A stretch of DNA of 50,401 bases, taken from positions 1 through 50,401 of the forward strand of contig JAAYLV010000020.1 in assembly GCA_012521755.1 (NCBI GenBank), read 5' to 3'. Within the stretch, counting starts at the first letter, position 1; the number at the start of each line of letters is the position of its first letter. This document shows positions 1 through 9,019 of this stretch, piece after piece. The notes under the pieces are model-generated. The model did no database searches and had not been told where the DNA came from. It worked only from the letters and a program-made list of their open reading frames with translations. This stretch comes from Bacillota bacterium (GTDB taxonomy: Bacteria > Bacillota > Limnochordia > JAAZLZ01). The position numbers and the translations under genes were made by a program.

Positions 1-22
1 ATCAAGAAGGAGGTTGGCCGTA

Positions 23-151
23 TTGACCGGGCAAGAGGGCTTGATGGAGGAGTTCAAGGCGTCGGGGATCATCAGCACTGGGCTGGCGATACTGCTCATC
101 GTAATCGCCATACTCTTGCTGATCGTAGCGCTCCTGTTCCTCATTTTCTAG
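23..151 (+). CDS. Very small single-span membrane protein
   Basis: A 42-residue reading frame starts with TTG. An AAGGAGG ribosome binding site at 7-13 lies nine bases upstream, which favours this start over the internal ATG at 44. The product has a short polar N-terminus (MTGQEGLMEEFKASG) followed by one long stretch of Ile, Leu, Val and Ala that fills a single membrane helix and runs to the C-terminus. The gene ends just before a perfect hairpin. I do not recognise a family. The good ribosome binding site and the terminator make it likely to be a real gene, but its function cannot be read from the sequence. Confidence 0.55.
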   Translation: MTGQEGLMEEFKASGIISTGLAILLIVIAILLLIVALLFLIF

Positions 152-168
152 ACAGACAAAGACTCATT

Positions 169-190
169 ACGGGGCGAGTAGTCGCCCCGT
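169..190. terminator. Bidirectional hairpin between convergent genes
   Basis: A perfect 9-bp stem (ACGGGGCGA paired with TCGCCCCGT) with a GTAG loop lies between the small plus-strand gene and the minus-strand membrane gene. There is no long T-run on either side, so termination may be moderate. Its position between convergent genes supports a shared terminator. Confidence 0.6.
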
Positions 191-195
191 CTCTG

Positions 196-645
196 TTATG
201 CTTCCATTCGTTTCTCCATCCGCTGCAAGATTTCAGCTAGAACTAGTCCGAAGATACCTGCTGTGACCAGGTCCGACAGAAGAGTGTCAGGCCCGACGGG
301 AATCAACTCGGTCACCCGAAAGAGCTTTGCGATGACGTGGGCGGAAAACCAAACGGTAATGCCGTAAACCGCCCCTTTGAACCGATAGTCTTCTGTATCG
401 ATGGCCCGCAGAAGATAGGCAAATCCCACCCCCAAAAGACCCGAAAAAAACAGCTGGCCAAGCTGGGCAATGATGGCCTCGCCAATGTTCCTAAGTCGGT
501 GACCGTACAACAAAACGGCTGCCCACTCGACATAAGGGAGCTCTACGATCCCGAGGAGATGGGAAAGATAATCGGCCAGACTGGAGACAGCTCCGGCGAT
601 TGTCCCCGCGACAAAGCCCCTGGTGAACCGTTCACGTATAACCAT
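196..645 (-). CDS. Uncharacterised membrane protein, about four spans
   Basis: The 149-residue product has about four hydrophobic segments (roughly residues 9-30, 55-82, 90-108 and 121-142) and a charged C-terminal tail (EILQRMEKRMEA). I chose the ATG at 645 because an AGGGGTG ribosome binding site precedes it; TTG and ATG codons up to 18 bases further upstream are in frame but have no site. It lies downstream of three tRNA genes on the same strand, and a hairpin shared with the small plus-strand gene follows it. I do not recognise the family. A conserved inner-membrane protein of unknown function is the fairest description. Confidence 0.6.
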   Translation of the reverse strand: MVIRERFTRGFVAGTIAGAVSSLADYLSHLLGIVELPYVEWAAVLLYGHRLRNIGEAIIAQLGQLFFSGLLGVGFAYLLRAIDTEDYRFKGAVYGITVWFSAHVIAKLFRVTELIPVGPDTLLSDLVTAGIFGLVLAEILQRMEKRMEA

Positions 646-818
646 ACCCACACCCCTCATCAAGTTTGACTAGAGCTATCATGCCCTAGCCTTCCCCGGA
701 AGTATGCACCAACAAGAAGCTAGGATGAGGGAGGGGCTTGTGTCTACTCTTCCCCTTTACTACACAAAAAGCGGGTGCACCGGAGATTCATGCCCCTAAT
801 CTCGGCCCCGCAAAAAAA

Positions 819-894
819 TGGCACGCCTGGCAGGAATCGAACCTGCGACACCGGGATTAGAAGTCCCGTGCTCTATCCCCTGAGCTACAGGCGC
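819..894 (-). tRNA. tRNA-Arg (anticodon TCT)
   Basis: The minus strand folds into a complete cloverleaf. The acceptor GCGCCTG pairs with CAGGCGT (one G-T pair), the anticodon loop CTTCTAA carries TCT, the T-loop is TTCGATT, and the 3' CCA is encoded. A run of seven T's follows the CCA end directly. It is the last of three tRNA genes transcribed in the same direction downstream of rdgB. Confidence 0.95.
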
Positions 895-904
895 GCAAAG
901 TTGA

Positions 905-978
905 TGGAGCGGGTGAAGGGAATCGAACCCTCGTAGCTGGCTTGGAAGGCCAGTGCTCTACCATTGAGCTACACCCGC
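905..978 (-). tRNA. tRNA-Gly (anticodon TCC)
   Basis: The minus strand gives a full cloverleaf. The acceptor GCGGGTG pairs with CACCCGC, the D-arm is standard (AGCTCAATGGTAGAGC), the anticodon loop CTTCCAA carries TCC, and the CCA is encoded. It lies ten bases upstream of tRNA-Arg and is probably part of the same transcript. Confidence 0.95.
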
Positions 979-1025
979 TTAGCAACCATATTATACATCA
1001 CTTTTAAATCCCTATCAAGACCGAC

Positions 1026-1103
1026 TGGTCGGGGCGGGCGGATTTGAACCGCCGACCTCCTGCTCCCAAGGCAGGCGCGCTGACCAAACTGCGCTACGCC
1101 CCG
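1026..1103 (-). tRNA. tRNA-Pro (anticodon TGG)
   Basis: The minus strand gives a full cloverleaf with acceptor CGGGGCG, anticodon loop CTTGGGA carrying TGG, T-loop TTCAAAT and encoded CCA. It begins 22 bases after the rdgB stop, with no clear promoter between, so the three tRNAs may be read through from the rph-rdgB operon. Confidence 0.95.
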
Positions 1104-1125
1104 TCTTTTCAGCGGTACGATCTTA

Positions 1126-1743
1126 TCACACGCCCGATCCTGGTGTCAAGGGCGCAAGCTCCTTTAGCAACTCAGCAGCCAACCTAAGGGCTCGACCCCG
1201 GTGACTCACTCTGTTTTTCTCCTCCGGAGAGAGTTCGGCAAAGGTTTTCCCCAACCCATCAACGATGAATAAGGGATCATAACCAAAGCCGCCTTCTCCC
1301 CTTAGCTCAAATCCGATCAGCCCTTCGCACTTCCCCTCAACCAAGTGGACGTTGCCATCGGGCTCGGCAACGGCGATCACACAGCGGAAGCGGGCAGTCC
1401 GCCCCTCTAGGGGTATGCCCTCGAGTAGACGAAGGAGCTTCCGGTTATTATCCCCGTAGGTAGCATCGGGCCCGGCAAAGCGGGCCGAATATACTCCAGG
1501 CCTTCCTCCCAAGGCATCAACCTCAAGGCCAGTATCGTCGGCCAGGGCCAGGCAGCCTGTGAACGCGGCTATCTCCTTTGCTTTCTTGATGGCATTGTCC
1601 TCTAAAGTCAAGCCGTCCTCAATCACTTCCGGAAAACCGGGAAAATCATGGGCAGTCAACACCTGCCAAGGCTGACCAGCCAGGATTGCCTGGATTTCCT
1701 TGATCTTATGCTCATTCCTCGAAGCGACTACCAGCCTTGCCAA
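1126..1743 (-). CDS. rdgB: XTP/dITP diphosphatase (RdgB/HAM1 family)
   Basis: This enzyme hydrolyses non-canonical purine nucleoside triphosphates (XTP, dITP) to the monophosphate and pyrophosphate, keeping them out of DNA and RNA. The product is 205 residues, normal for the family. It opens with the substrate-binding signature [13 protein letters not shown] and contains [20 protein letters not shown] and GGFGYDPLF, both diagnostic. The TTG start is chosen because GGAGG lies eight bases upstream; longer in-frame versions add only antisense-like residues. The gene overlaps the end of rph by 32 bases, the common rph-rdgB pairing, so the two are probably translated from one message. Confidence 0.93.
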   Translation of the reverse strand: MARLVVASRNEHKIKEIQAILAGQPWQVLTAHDFPGFPEVIEDGLTLEDNAIKKAKEIAAFTGCLALADDTGLEVDALGGRPGVYSARFAGPDATYGDNNRKLLRLLEGIPLEGRTARFRCVIAVAEPDGNVHLVEGKCEGLIGFELRGEGGFGYDPLFIVDGLGKTFAELSPEEKNRVSHRGRALRLAAELLKELAPLTPGSGV

Positions 1744-2491
1744 CCTTCCGTCCTCCAATACTAGCCACAACTTCCGGGGGCAAAACTTCACGCTGGATGG
1801 CCACCAAACGCCTAATCCCCTGTTGGGCCAACAGCAGCATCTCTTCCATCTCATCCCAGCCGAAGGGATACTCCTCGGCAGTGCCCTGAATCTCTACAAA
1901 ACGACCGGCGGCGGTCATGACGACATTCATGTCTACCTGGGCCCGGCAATCTTCTTCATAGCACAGATCCAACATCGGCACACCGTTAACGATCCCCACG
2001 CTAGTTGCGGCGACGAAATCGGTGACGGGCAACTTTGACCAGTTCTCCTGCTCTTTGATGACTGTCAAGGCATCGACGAGGGCGAGGAAGGCTCCTGTCA
2101 CACCCGCGGTGCGCGTCCCACCATCGGCCTGGAGAACATCACAGTCGAGCCAAATTGTCCGTTCTCCCAATTGGGTCAGATCAACTACCGCTCGCAAGGA
2201 ACGACCGATTAACCTTTGAATCTCGTAGGTGCGGCCGCTTACCCTGCCCCTTGTTGATTCCCGCACCGTCCGGGATTGGGTCGCGCGGGGGAGCATCGCG
2301 TATTCCGCAGTAATCCATCCCTGACCTGTCCCCCGCAAGAACGGCGGCACCTTATCCTCAATGCTGGCGGTGCAGATGACCCGAGTATCCCCCACCTCCA
2401 TGAGGGCTGAGCCTTCCGGGTACTTAACGTAATTTCGGATAATCTTGATTGGACGCATATCCTCTGGACTACGCCCGTCCACACGTTGCAA
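1712..2491 (-). CDS. rph: Ribonuclease PH
   Basis: RNase PH is a phosphorolytic 3'-to-5' exoribonuclease that trims tRNA 3' ends. The 259-residue product carries the family's opening [15 protein letters not shown], the [20 protein letters not shown] block that forms the RNA and phosphate site, and the [16 protein letters not shown] segment. The TTG at 2491 has GGGGAGG seven bases upstream and gives the standard N-terminus (MQRVDGR); the upstream in-frame ATG at 2560 would add 23 unrelated residues. Three tRNA genes lie just downstream of its partner rdgB. Confidence 0.95.
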   Translation of the reverse strand: MQRVDGRSPEDMRPIKIIRNYVKYPEGSALMEVGDTRVICTASIEDKVPPFLRGTGQGWITAEYAMLPRATQSRTVRESTRGRVSGRTYEIQRLIGRSLRAVVDLTQLGERTIWLDCDVLQADGGTRTAGVTGAFLALVDALTVIKEQENWSKLPVTDFVAATSVGIVNGVPMLDLCYEEDCRAQVDMNVVMTAAGRFVEIQGTAEEYPFGWDEMEEMLLLAQQGIRRLVAIQREVLPPEVVASIGGRKVGKAGSRFEE

Positions 2492-2668
2492 TGCAATTCC
2501 TCCCCACATGGACCATTGTGCCAACAAACTGCTTCCAAAACGGGAGCATCGGTCTCTCATCTAATGTGCCCCGCACGATGACAAGTAATCGGCGTTGCGT
2601 GGCAGGCAATGGAATCAGTCTGTGGGTCGACAAGGACCAAAAGCATCCCCAGCTAGGCCTGCCAATCC

Positions 2669-3889
2669 TCAGCGCCCGCTCTTGTAGGCAAGGAGGGCCA
2701 AAGTCCGGGCCATTTCATTGTACACTATGGACAGCCCCTCATCCACACCCATGCCAGGCTTGGCCATCACCAAGGCCGGTTGGGTGGCTAGGGCGATGTG
2801 AGCGCAGATCCGGGCGGATCGGTCCGTCTCGTTGCACGTCCCGCCAAGATAAGCATCCACCCCGTGCCGATGACAAGCTAGTACCGCCTCGATGCTCTTG
2901 TCCAAGGACCCGAGGTCAGGGGTCTTGATTTGGATCATGTCGACGGCGCCGGCGGCGGCAAAATCCTCGATATCCTCCAAAGTATTGCACCACTCATCGG
3001 CAACAATGCCTACGGGCACGTTTCTCTCCTTCAGTCTCCGCCGCAAACGCGCGAGGGTCTCAATTTGCTCATCCCTTCCCCCAACGTCAACGGGGCTTTC
3101 AACCCGCAGGCCGTAGGGCGATGCAGCCGCAGCTAGTTCGCCGAGATAGTCGACCAACTTCCCTTCGTCGCCATCGAATAAAGAACCTAAAAGCCCATAG
3201 ACATCCACTTGGATTACAGGCCCATACCCCTGCGCCCCGATCTTTTGGATCCTGGCCGAGAGCCACTCGATATACTCCAACAGCCCTTCGCCGTCGGGAC
3301 CAATCTTGTCGAGGCTGTTGAATAGGCCGTGGGGCAAGACGGCTACTTGCTTGAGGATCATCTTGTCAACCTGTAAGTATCGATCATCACCACTTTGGGT
3401 CAAGATGGGGATCATCTTCCACTGGGGACTTAAGCCCCATTCCTGGGCAACAACCTCGCACATCGCCAGACCCCGGCTGCGAGCCATGGCATCGAGGATC
3501 GCCTGGCTGACCCCATACTGGACAGCCAGGGGCAGTCCCTGCAGTCTTTGACACAAGTCCCGGAAGGAGTCGAGGGAGCTGCCCCTCAACCAGGGAACAA
3601 CTTCCTCTTGAATCACTCGAGCTGCTCTATCGGCCTCCAAAGGTCCCTCCCGGCCGCCAACGCCCGCGTATTGGACCGTCGCACAGTCGCCGTAGGCAAC
3701 CTGCCCATCGCTCAGGACCAGTTGGACGCTCAGGGATTGCCCCGGCTGCCGAATACTGGTAAAACCCGGCGTAACCGGAGAGCCGCTGTAGATAAAACCA
3801 TCACGTTTCGCTCCAGCCTTAATGGCCCCTTGGTCGTCGGTGTAAAACCCCGTTAAACCGGGACTAGTGACAACGTCGACAATATGCAA
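2669..3889 (-). CDS. mal: Methylaspartate ammonia-lyase
   Basis: The 406-residue product matches the 3-methylaspartase family (EC 4.3.1.2) of the enolase superfamily, which reversibly deaminates threo-3-methylaspartate to mesaconate in the methylaspartate route of glutamate fermentation. Visible family features are the N-terminal GAKRDGFIYSG region, the catalytic His segment (LPHGLFN), metal-binding acidic residues at VDVYG, VESPVD and VADEWCN, and the catalytic Lys in QIKTPDLG. The TTG start has GGAGGTG upstream at good spacing. Glutamate mutase, the usual partner, is not in this window; instead the gene sits between murD and rph. The family call is firm. The pathway role is inferred. Confidence 0.9.
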   Translation of the reverse strand: MHIVDVVTSPGLTGFYTDDQGAIKAGAKRDGFIYSGSPVTPGFTSIRQPGQSLSVQLVLSDGQVAYGDCATVQYAGVGGREGPLEADRAARVIQEEVVPWLRGSSLDSFRDLCQRLQGLPLAVQYGVSQAILDAMARSRGLAMCEVVAQEWGLSPQWKMIPILTQSGDDRYLQVDKMILKQVAVLPHGLFNSLDKIGPDGEGLLEYIEWLSARIQKIGAQGYGPVIQVDVYGLLGSLFDGDEGKLVDYLGELAAAASPYGLRVESPVDVGGRDEQIETLARLRRRLKERNVPVGIVADEWCNTLEDIEDFAAAGAVDMIQIKTPDLGSLDKSIEAVLACHRHGVDAYLGGTCNETDRSARICAHIALATQPALVMAKPGMGVDEGLSIVYNEMARTLALLAYKSGR

Positions 3890-3947
3890 TTATTTCACCT
3901 CCGGGATCTTCCCATGATGATGCAAGCAAGACCCTCAGTGGGCGGGT

Positions 3948-5333
3948 TCACCTCCTCGAGCATGCAGTTCCCGTCTCGTCTGCTAGTTCTTTAACTAACC
4001 GGCGGAAAAGGTCGCCCCGCTCCTCGAAATTGCGAAACATATCATAGCTGGCACAAGCAGGGGACAACAGAACGACATCACCCGGCCTTGCCACTTCCGC
4101 CGCTAGTCTGACCGCTTGAGAGAACTCTTTAGCCCGGAGGATAGGAAAATCCTTCTTTTTTTGCCGAACAGCCCTTTCTATTTTTTCCGCGGTCAAGCCA
4201 ACTAGGACCAGGTGCCTCACCTTAGAGATGATATGGTCGGCCAGTTCATCGAAGGGAAGATTCTTGTCGGAGCCGCCCGCGATCAGGACGATCGGGGACG
4301 TAAACGCGTTAAGACCAGCGATTGCCCGGGCGGGGGTGGTAGCTATGGAATCATTATAGTATTTCACCCCGCATACCTCTCCCACAAGCTCTAAGCGGTG
4401 GGCAACTCCGGTGAAGGTGCGACAAACCTCCGCCATATGGCCCAAAGGCGCCCCTAGGGCCGCCGCGGCTAGACAGGCCGCCAACACATTTTCCACGTTA
4501 TGGCTCCCCAACAGGGCAAGGTCTCTGACCGAACATACTGCCCCCTCCAGCCCAGTCCCAGTCAGGACAATCTCCTCGCCATCGACCCAGGCTCCCCTGG
4601 CCACCGGACGGCGGCGGCTGAAGGTGAAGACCTGTCCCCGCGCCTCACGAATCATCTCCGGCGTGTAAGGATCATCTTCATTGAAAATGGCCACATCCCC
4701 CTCATGCTGCCATCGGTAGATGTTTTTCTTGGCATGGACGTAATCTTCCATGGTGGGATGGACATCCAGATGGTTTGGGGTGATGTTGGTGATCACCGCA
4801 ACATGGGGGCTTTGCTCCATAAGCTCAAGCTGGAAGCTGCTAAGCTCCAGGACCACCCTGTCCTCGTTGGTGATGCTGTCAACCTGGTCAATGAGGGGGG
4901 TGCCGATGTTGCCGCCGACGAAAACCCGGCCGCCCCCGCCAGCAAGCAGCTTGCCAACTAGAGTTGTGGTTGTCGTCTTGCCGCTGCTGCCGGTGATGCC
5001 GACGATGGGGGCAGGACATAGGGCAAAGAATAAATCGATCTCGCTGGATAGAACAACGCCAGCCTCTTTGGCCTTCTCAATCTGGGGCAGATTCTTCGGC
5101 ATTCCCGGCGTTAGAAAGACAACGTCAAAACCCTCCAGATCCTCTAGGTAGCCGGGGCCAAGCCGGAAGGCTACCCCTTGAGCCGCCAGTTCATCATAAG
5201 TCTCGCCAAGCTCCTTTGGCCCCAATCGATCGCAAGCAGTAGGTACTACCCCCTTGGCCAAAAGGTAGCGAATCAAGGCCCGGTTGCTCATCCCCAGGCC
5301 CACCACAGCAACCTTCTTCTTTGTTAAGTCCAA
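3948..5333 (-). CDS. murD: UDP-N-acetylmuramoyl-L-alanine--D-glutamate ligase
   Basis: MurD adds D-glutamate to UDP-MurNAc-L-Ala in the cytoplasmic phase of peptidoglycan synthesis, using ATP. The 461-residue product has the N-terminal Rossmann-like UDP-binding domain (VAVVGLGMSNRAL), the Mur ligase ATP loop GITGSSGKTTTTTLVG, the central ITNITPNHLDVH segment and the C-terminal domain with the YNDSIATTP motif. The TTG start follows a GAGGGGG site. Its 5' neighbour murI makes the D-glutamate that MurD consumes, only 19 bases away, so supply and use are coupled in one operon. Confidence 0.96.
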   Translation of the reverse strand: MDLTKKKVAVVGLGMSNRALIRYLLAKGVVPTACDRLGPKELGETYDELAAQGVAFRLGPGYLEDLEGFDVVFLTPGMPKNLPQIEKAKEAGVVLSSEIDLFFALCPAPIVGITGSSGKTTTTTLVGKLLAGGGGRVFVGGNIGTPLIDQVDSITNEDRVVLELSSFQLELMEQSPHVAVITNITPNHLDVHPTMEDYVHAKKNIYRWQHEGDVAIFNEDDPYTPEMIREARGQVFTFSRRRPVARGAWVDGEEIVLTGTGLEGAVCSVRDLALLGSHNVENVLAACLAAAALGAPLGHMAEVCRTFTGVAHRLELVGEVCGVKYYNDSIATTPARAIAGLNAFTSPIVLIAGGSDKNLPFDELADHIISKVRHLVLVGLTAEKIERAVRQKKKDFPILRAKEFSQAVRLAAEVARPGDVVLLSPACASYDMFRNFEERGDLFRRLVKELADETGTACSRR

Positions 5334-5352
5334 CCCTACAGCCCCCTCGCCA

Positions 5353-6150
5353 TCAGACCCTCGTCAAGTCGACGTGCTCCACCCAATCTAGTTCCTGACC
5401 TAAAAGGCGAGCACCCCGCTTGGCAAACTCCTCCGGCTCCCCCGTCGCAAAGAAAAGGTCGCGGCCCTTCTTCCCGGGGGAGAGAAGATCCATCTCCGCA
5501 AGGGAGCGGCCAGCTTGCCGCACCGCCTCCACCGCCGGATCGACTGTCTTTATCTCACCCATGTAAGCGCGGACCTGGCTGTCGAGGAAGGGATAATGGG
5601 TGCAGCCATAGATCAGCGTATCTACACCAGCGGCCCGCAAGGGCCCCAAGTATTCATCGATAGCCTGGGCCATCTGGGAAGAGTTGAACTGTCCACTTTC
5701 AATGAGGGGAACGAACTTAGGGCAGGCCTGGCTGTAGACCTGGGCCCCGTGCTTCCGCAGTATACGCCCGTAAGCATCGCTGTCGATCGTGCCTTGGGTG
5801 GCGATCACTCCGATCTTGCCCTCCCCGCTCATCTTGAGGGCGGTTTTCACTCCCGGCTCGATCATCCCGACGAGGGGCAGGGAAAACTCCTCCCTGACGA
5901 CGGGCAAGGCCAGCGCGGATGACGTGTTGCAGGCCATCACCACCATCTTCACACCCCGGCTTCGCAAAAAAGTGATGATCTGGCGCGCAAACAGCTGGAT
6001 TTCTTCGGGAGTTCGATCGCCGTAAGGCAGGCGGGCCGAGTCCGCCAAGTAGATGATCTGTTCGGCGGGCAATTGACGCCGGATCTCCCGGACAACAGTC
6101 AAGCCCCCTACGCCCGAATCATAGACCCCTAGGGGAGCACATCTATCCAT
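5353..6150 (-). CDS. murI: Glutamate racemase
   Basis: MurI interconverts L- and D-glutamate for peptidoglycan. The 265-residue product has the opening GVYDSGVGGLTVVREI and the two catalytic cysteines in the expected contexts, MACNTSSALALP and YGCTHYPFL. The ATG start follows a GGTGAAGG ribosome binding site. It is the first gene of a murI-murD-mal-rph-rdgB series on the minus strand. The 100 bases upstream separate it from the GerMN gene. Confidence 0.95.
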   Translation of the reverse strand: MDRCAPLGVYDSGVGGLTVVREIRRQLPAEQIIYLADSARLPYGDRTPEEIQLFARQIITFLRSRGVKMVVMACNTSSALALPVVREEFSLPLVGMIEPGVKTALKMSGEGKIGVIATQGTIDSDAYGRILRKHGAQVYSQACPKFVPLIESGQFNSSQMAQAIDEYLGPLRAAGVDTLIYGCTHYPFLDSQVRAYMGEIKTVDPAVEAVRQAGRSLAEMDLLSPGKKGRDLFFATGEPEEFAKRGARLLGQELDWVEHVDLTRV

Positions 6151-6250
6151 ACCTTCACCATCCGTCCCTTAATCGCCCTATCATTGTATGCAAGTGCAGT
6201 CAAATAATCCTAAAGCTAGTGTGTCCGGCCCATCTTTTCCCAATACGCCT

Positions 6251-6784
6251 TTAATGTTCCTCTATTACCAAGGAAAAATCGGGCTCTAAAGGAGTGCGAA
6301 GGTCTAGGTGCCCCATCAGGGTTTCAAGCTCGCGACCGCCTACGAAAATCTGGACCAGCTCCACCTCCGGCAGCTGAGCCAGGGTGTTGACAACGGCGTA
6401 GACAGTCAGCAGTTCGCCGGTAGTTCCCCCTGGATGAAACTCGATCATTTCTTCGCTCAAATCCACATAGGCCACGCGGTCCACCACCGCGACGCTTTGC
6501 AGCCGGGTATTGGCCGGCAAAGGCAGTACCCAAGGTTCACCGGGCCGAGGCCCCTTGAGGAGTTCTTCGATCAAGCCTTGGGGAGAAACCTTTTCCACAT
6601 CGACGATCCTCTTCACTGGCACGAGACTAGTTCCATCGCGGGTCGCTAGATAAATGAGCACCTCAGCCCCGGCAGGATCAGTCGCGACTGATGGCGGGCC
6701 GGAGCGTTGAACTAGCGCCCAAATGATAATTATCACTAACAGGACGACAAGTGCTATTAATGTCTTATGCGTACCCTTGCCCAC
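6251..6784 (-). CDS. GerMN-domain membrane-anchored protein
   Basis: The 177-residue product has an N-terminal hydrophobic anchor (residues about 9-24) followed by an exported GerMN domain: the EVLIYLATRDG start, the LIEELLKGP segment and the VAYVDLSEEMIEFHPGG strand are typical. GerM-type proteins act at the cell surface in sporulation and germination, often with cell wall amidases. Translation starts at GTG with GAGGGGTGA upstream, a site that overlaps the stop of the amidase gene six bases away, so the pair is likely co-translated. The function is inferred from family and neighbour. Confidence 0.82.
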   Translation of the reverse strand: MGKGTHKTLIALVVLLVIIIIWALVQRSGPPSVATDPAGAEVLIYLATRDGTSLVPVKRIVDVEKVSPQGLIEELLKGPRPGEPWVLPLPANTRLQSVAVVDRVAYVDLSEEMIEFHPGGTTGELLTVYAVVNTLAQLPEVELVQIFVGGRELETLMGHLDLRTPLEPDFSLVIEEH

Positions 6785-6790
6785 CGCCCG

Positions 6791-8569
6791 TCACCCCTCA
6801 CTGGCCGCTGCGGCCGGGTTCTCTCCAGCATCTGGAAGGATCTCAGGCACCGGACCCAAGGACCGACCCGCCCGCTCCCGGAAATAGTGGCTGAGACCTT
6901 CGAACAACGCCTGTGCGCAACGCTGCCGGAATTCTGGATCTAGAAGGAGTTTTTCTTCATCGGGATGATTGATAAAGGCGACTTCGACGAGGGCCGTTGG
7001 AATGCTCGATTCCCTCAGCACATACAGGTCGCGGCGGGTCTTGACTCCCCGGTCCGTCCGGCCCAATTCCTTCATCAACGACGTCTGCAGGGCCTCGGCC
7101 AACAGCCGACTGCTTTGCTTATCCGGATGGTAGAAGGTCTCGGTTCCACAGGCCTCTTGGAAGCGGAAAGCATTCGCGTGGATGCTCAAGAATACGTCTC
7201 CCTTGCCTTCTTTGGCTAAGCGAACACGTTCTGGAAACTCAACATAGCGGTCCTCATCCCGGGTCATGTAGACTTCACAGCCAACGGCCGCCAACAAGTC
7301 CCGCAGCCGCAAACTGATATCCAAAACCACATCCTTCTCTTTGCTCCCCGAGGGACCTAGGGCTCCCGGGTCCAGGCCGCCATGGCCAGGATCGAGAATA
7401 ACGCGCAGGCCCTTGCCCGTCTTTTCCGCGACCTCCTTCACCCCAGGAAGGGACGGAAAATCAGGATCGGGCTCCTTGATGAGGGCAACTGGCTCGTCAC
7501 CCGGTTCTATTTCCGCCAGCTCCAGGTCGATCGGCGGAGGCGGCCCCAGCTGGATGGCGACCCCCCCTTCCTGCCGAAAAGCCTTGGCTTCGACAGGACC
7601 ATTGACATCGAGGACAACCCGGACCACGTTGGGGAGAAACTGGCTTGCCCGCACCTGCTTGACCAATTCGCCCCCGAGGAGGATCGTCCGGTCTTTCGCA
7701 TTGAGGGAAGCGTGGAAAACGTCGATAACAACCCTATCGGGCTCCACCAGCCGCCAGATCTCGTAAGGTGCCGTAGGCGGCACAACAATGAACAGTTCCC
7801 CTCCCTCGTCCGTATCCCGCCAGGATAGGGAATCTACCGCGTGGTTCAACAAGAGAGCTACACCTGGCTCTTCTTCCCGAGCAAAGGCCTCATAACCAAC
7901 GGGCGCGTTCAGCTCCACCACCACCCGGACCACATCGGGGCCAAATTGGCCGACCCGTAGACATCGGGCCACCCCAGCCGCCACAGGCTGCTCTCCCGGA
8001 GGAACGCCTAACTTCGCGCCGTGGACGTCCACCACAATGCGATGGGGATCGGCCAGGAGAATCGTGTCGTAAGCAACGGGAGTATTGGTCAACACATCGA
8101 GCCTGGTGCGCCCCTCTTCTTCGCAAAGGAGAATCTCAGAAACGACGATGGTTGCGTCGGACAAGTGCAGGGCAGCTGTCTCCATGTCCCAGCGCATTGT
8201 CAGTTCCAGAGCCTCCGCCAGGAAAGTGAGCGGCGCCAGGATCCGATCATCTTTCAACTGGGGGGCAGCCCGCAACTGATGAGGTTCCCCGTTGAGCTGG
8301 GCCTCCCGGGAGTTGATGTGCATGACAATATGTTTGTCTTGTCTTTGGATCTCAATTCGGCCTGCTCCAGGCTCCCAGGTTAGGGACATTCCAATGGCAC
8401 TAGCCAAAGACCTAACCGGCAACAGAACATGACCATCGACAACAACCGGCGCCACATCTGAGCTAAGGGCTCGCCCATTGAAGTAGACTTGGGTTGCCGA
8501 TGCCGGCCCACCAGGTATAAAAAAAAGTAAGATGACTGCTAAAACCAAGGCCGCCCTACCGGTACGCAT
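6791..8569 (-). CDS. N-acetylmuramoyl-L-alanine amidase, exported
   Basis: This is a secreted cell wall hydrolase that cleaves the MurNAc-L-Ala bond. In the 592-residue product I see a signal peptide (about 1-27), a copper-amine-oxidase N-terminal-like domain (about 28-130, VLLPVRSLASAIG), two AMIN-type beta domains (about 135-335) that usually target peptidoglycan, and a C-terminal Amidase_3 domain. The latter has its zinc ligands in LDPGHGGLDPGA and LSIHANAF and a catalytic Glu in ALVEVAFINHP. The ATG at 8569 has GGTGGAG upstream and a proper signal peptide; the in-frame extension upstream belongs to a different, probably decayed sequence. The GerMN gene follows six bases later. Confidence 0.93.
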   Translation of the reverse strand: MRTGRAALVLAVILLFFIPGGPASATQVYFNGRALSSDVAPVVVDGHVLLPVRSLASAIGMSLTWEPGAGRIEIQRQDKHIVMHINSREAQLNGEPHQLRAAPQLKDDRILAPLTFLAEALELTMRWDMETAALHLSDATIVVSEILLCEEEGRTRLDVLTNTPVAYDTILLADPHRIVVDVHGAKLGVPPGEQPVAAGVARCLRVGQFGPDVVRVVVELNAPVGYEAFAREEEPGVALLLNHAVDSLSWRDTDEGGELFIVVPPTAPYEIWRLVEPDRVVIDVFHASLNAKDRTILLGGELVKQVRASQFLPNVVRVVLDVNGPVEAKAFRQEGGVAIQLGPPPPIDLELAEIEPGDEPVALIKEPDPDFPSLPGVKEVAEKTGKGLRVILDPGHGGLDPGALGPSGSKEKDVVLDISLRLRDLLAAVGCEVYMTRDEDRYVEFPERVRLAKEGKGDVFLSIHANAFRFQEACGTETFYHPDKQSSRLLAEALQTSLMKELGRTDRGVKTRRDLYVLRESSIPTALVEVAFINHPDEEKLLLDPEFRQRCAQALFEGLSHYFRERAGRSLGPVPEILPDAGENPAAAASEG

Positions 8570-8572
8570 TAA

Positions 8573-8969
8573 GCTCCACCCTTCTGTTTCGATTAGGCCT
8601 TTGACCCTTCCTGAAAGGTTTTTCGACGAGAGGAAGGGATTTCCTCCTACATAGAAGTCGCAGTCTTCGTCCAGGACGGCATTATGGCCTCCTCCCACAA
8701 ACGCTTCCTCCTCCGGACCGCTTGGCAAAACATCCGCCGCGACATGGACCGCTCCCGATGATCGCCGTGTTGGGTTCGATGGTTGCCGCCATTTGCGGGT
8801 CGAAGGCAAAATTGCCGTCAGTATACATATCGGCAAATGTCCAGTAATCATCCAGTTCAGCAAGGTCGAAAGACGCCTCCAGAGGTGCCGCCAATACTAT
8901 CCCGGTGCTGATGAGACGGGCTTTCTCTCGACCCCTCTTGACAGTGCAATGCGGCCTAGCATCTTGCAA
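8573..8969 (-). pseudogene. Possible frameshifted remnant of an unknown gene
   Basis: Two adjacent minus-strand frames look as if they once formed one protein. The first runs from about 8969 and reads protein-like until DPQMAATIEPNTAIIGSG. From near 8755 the good coding signal switches frame and continues as VHVAADVLPSGPEEEAFVGG and LDEDCDFYVGGNPFLSS, running up to the amidase start. A single-base indel around 8755 would join them. No start codon with a good ribosome binding site was seen and I recognise no family. A sequencing error or chance coding appearance remains possible. Apart from this remnant I see nothing in the stretch between the amidase start and the smpB promoter. Confidence 0.25.
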
Positions 8970-9019
8970 CTTGCTGTGAGCACAACCCTAACCCCTCTAC
9001 AGCCAAGCACCCTTAGACC

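Noticed and set aside
337-669. A plus-strand frame of 110 codons
   Set aside because: It is antisense to the four-span membrane protein, which has a ribosome binding site and a sensible hydrophobic pattern.
6170-6215. TTGACT and TACAAT on the minus strand upstream of murI as a promoter
   Set aside because: The spacing is only nine bases, too short for a housekeeping promoter.
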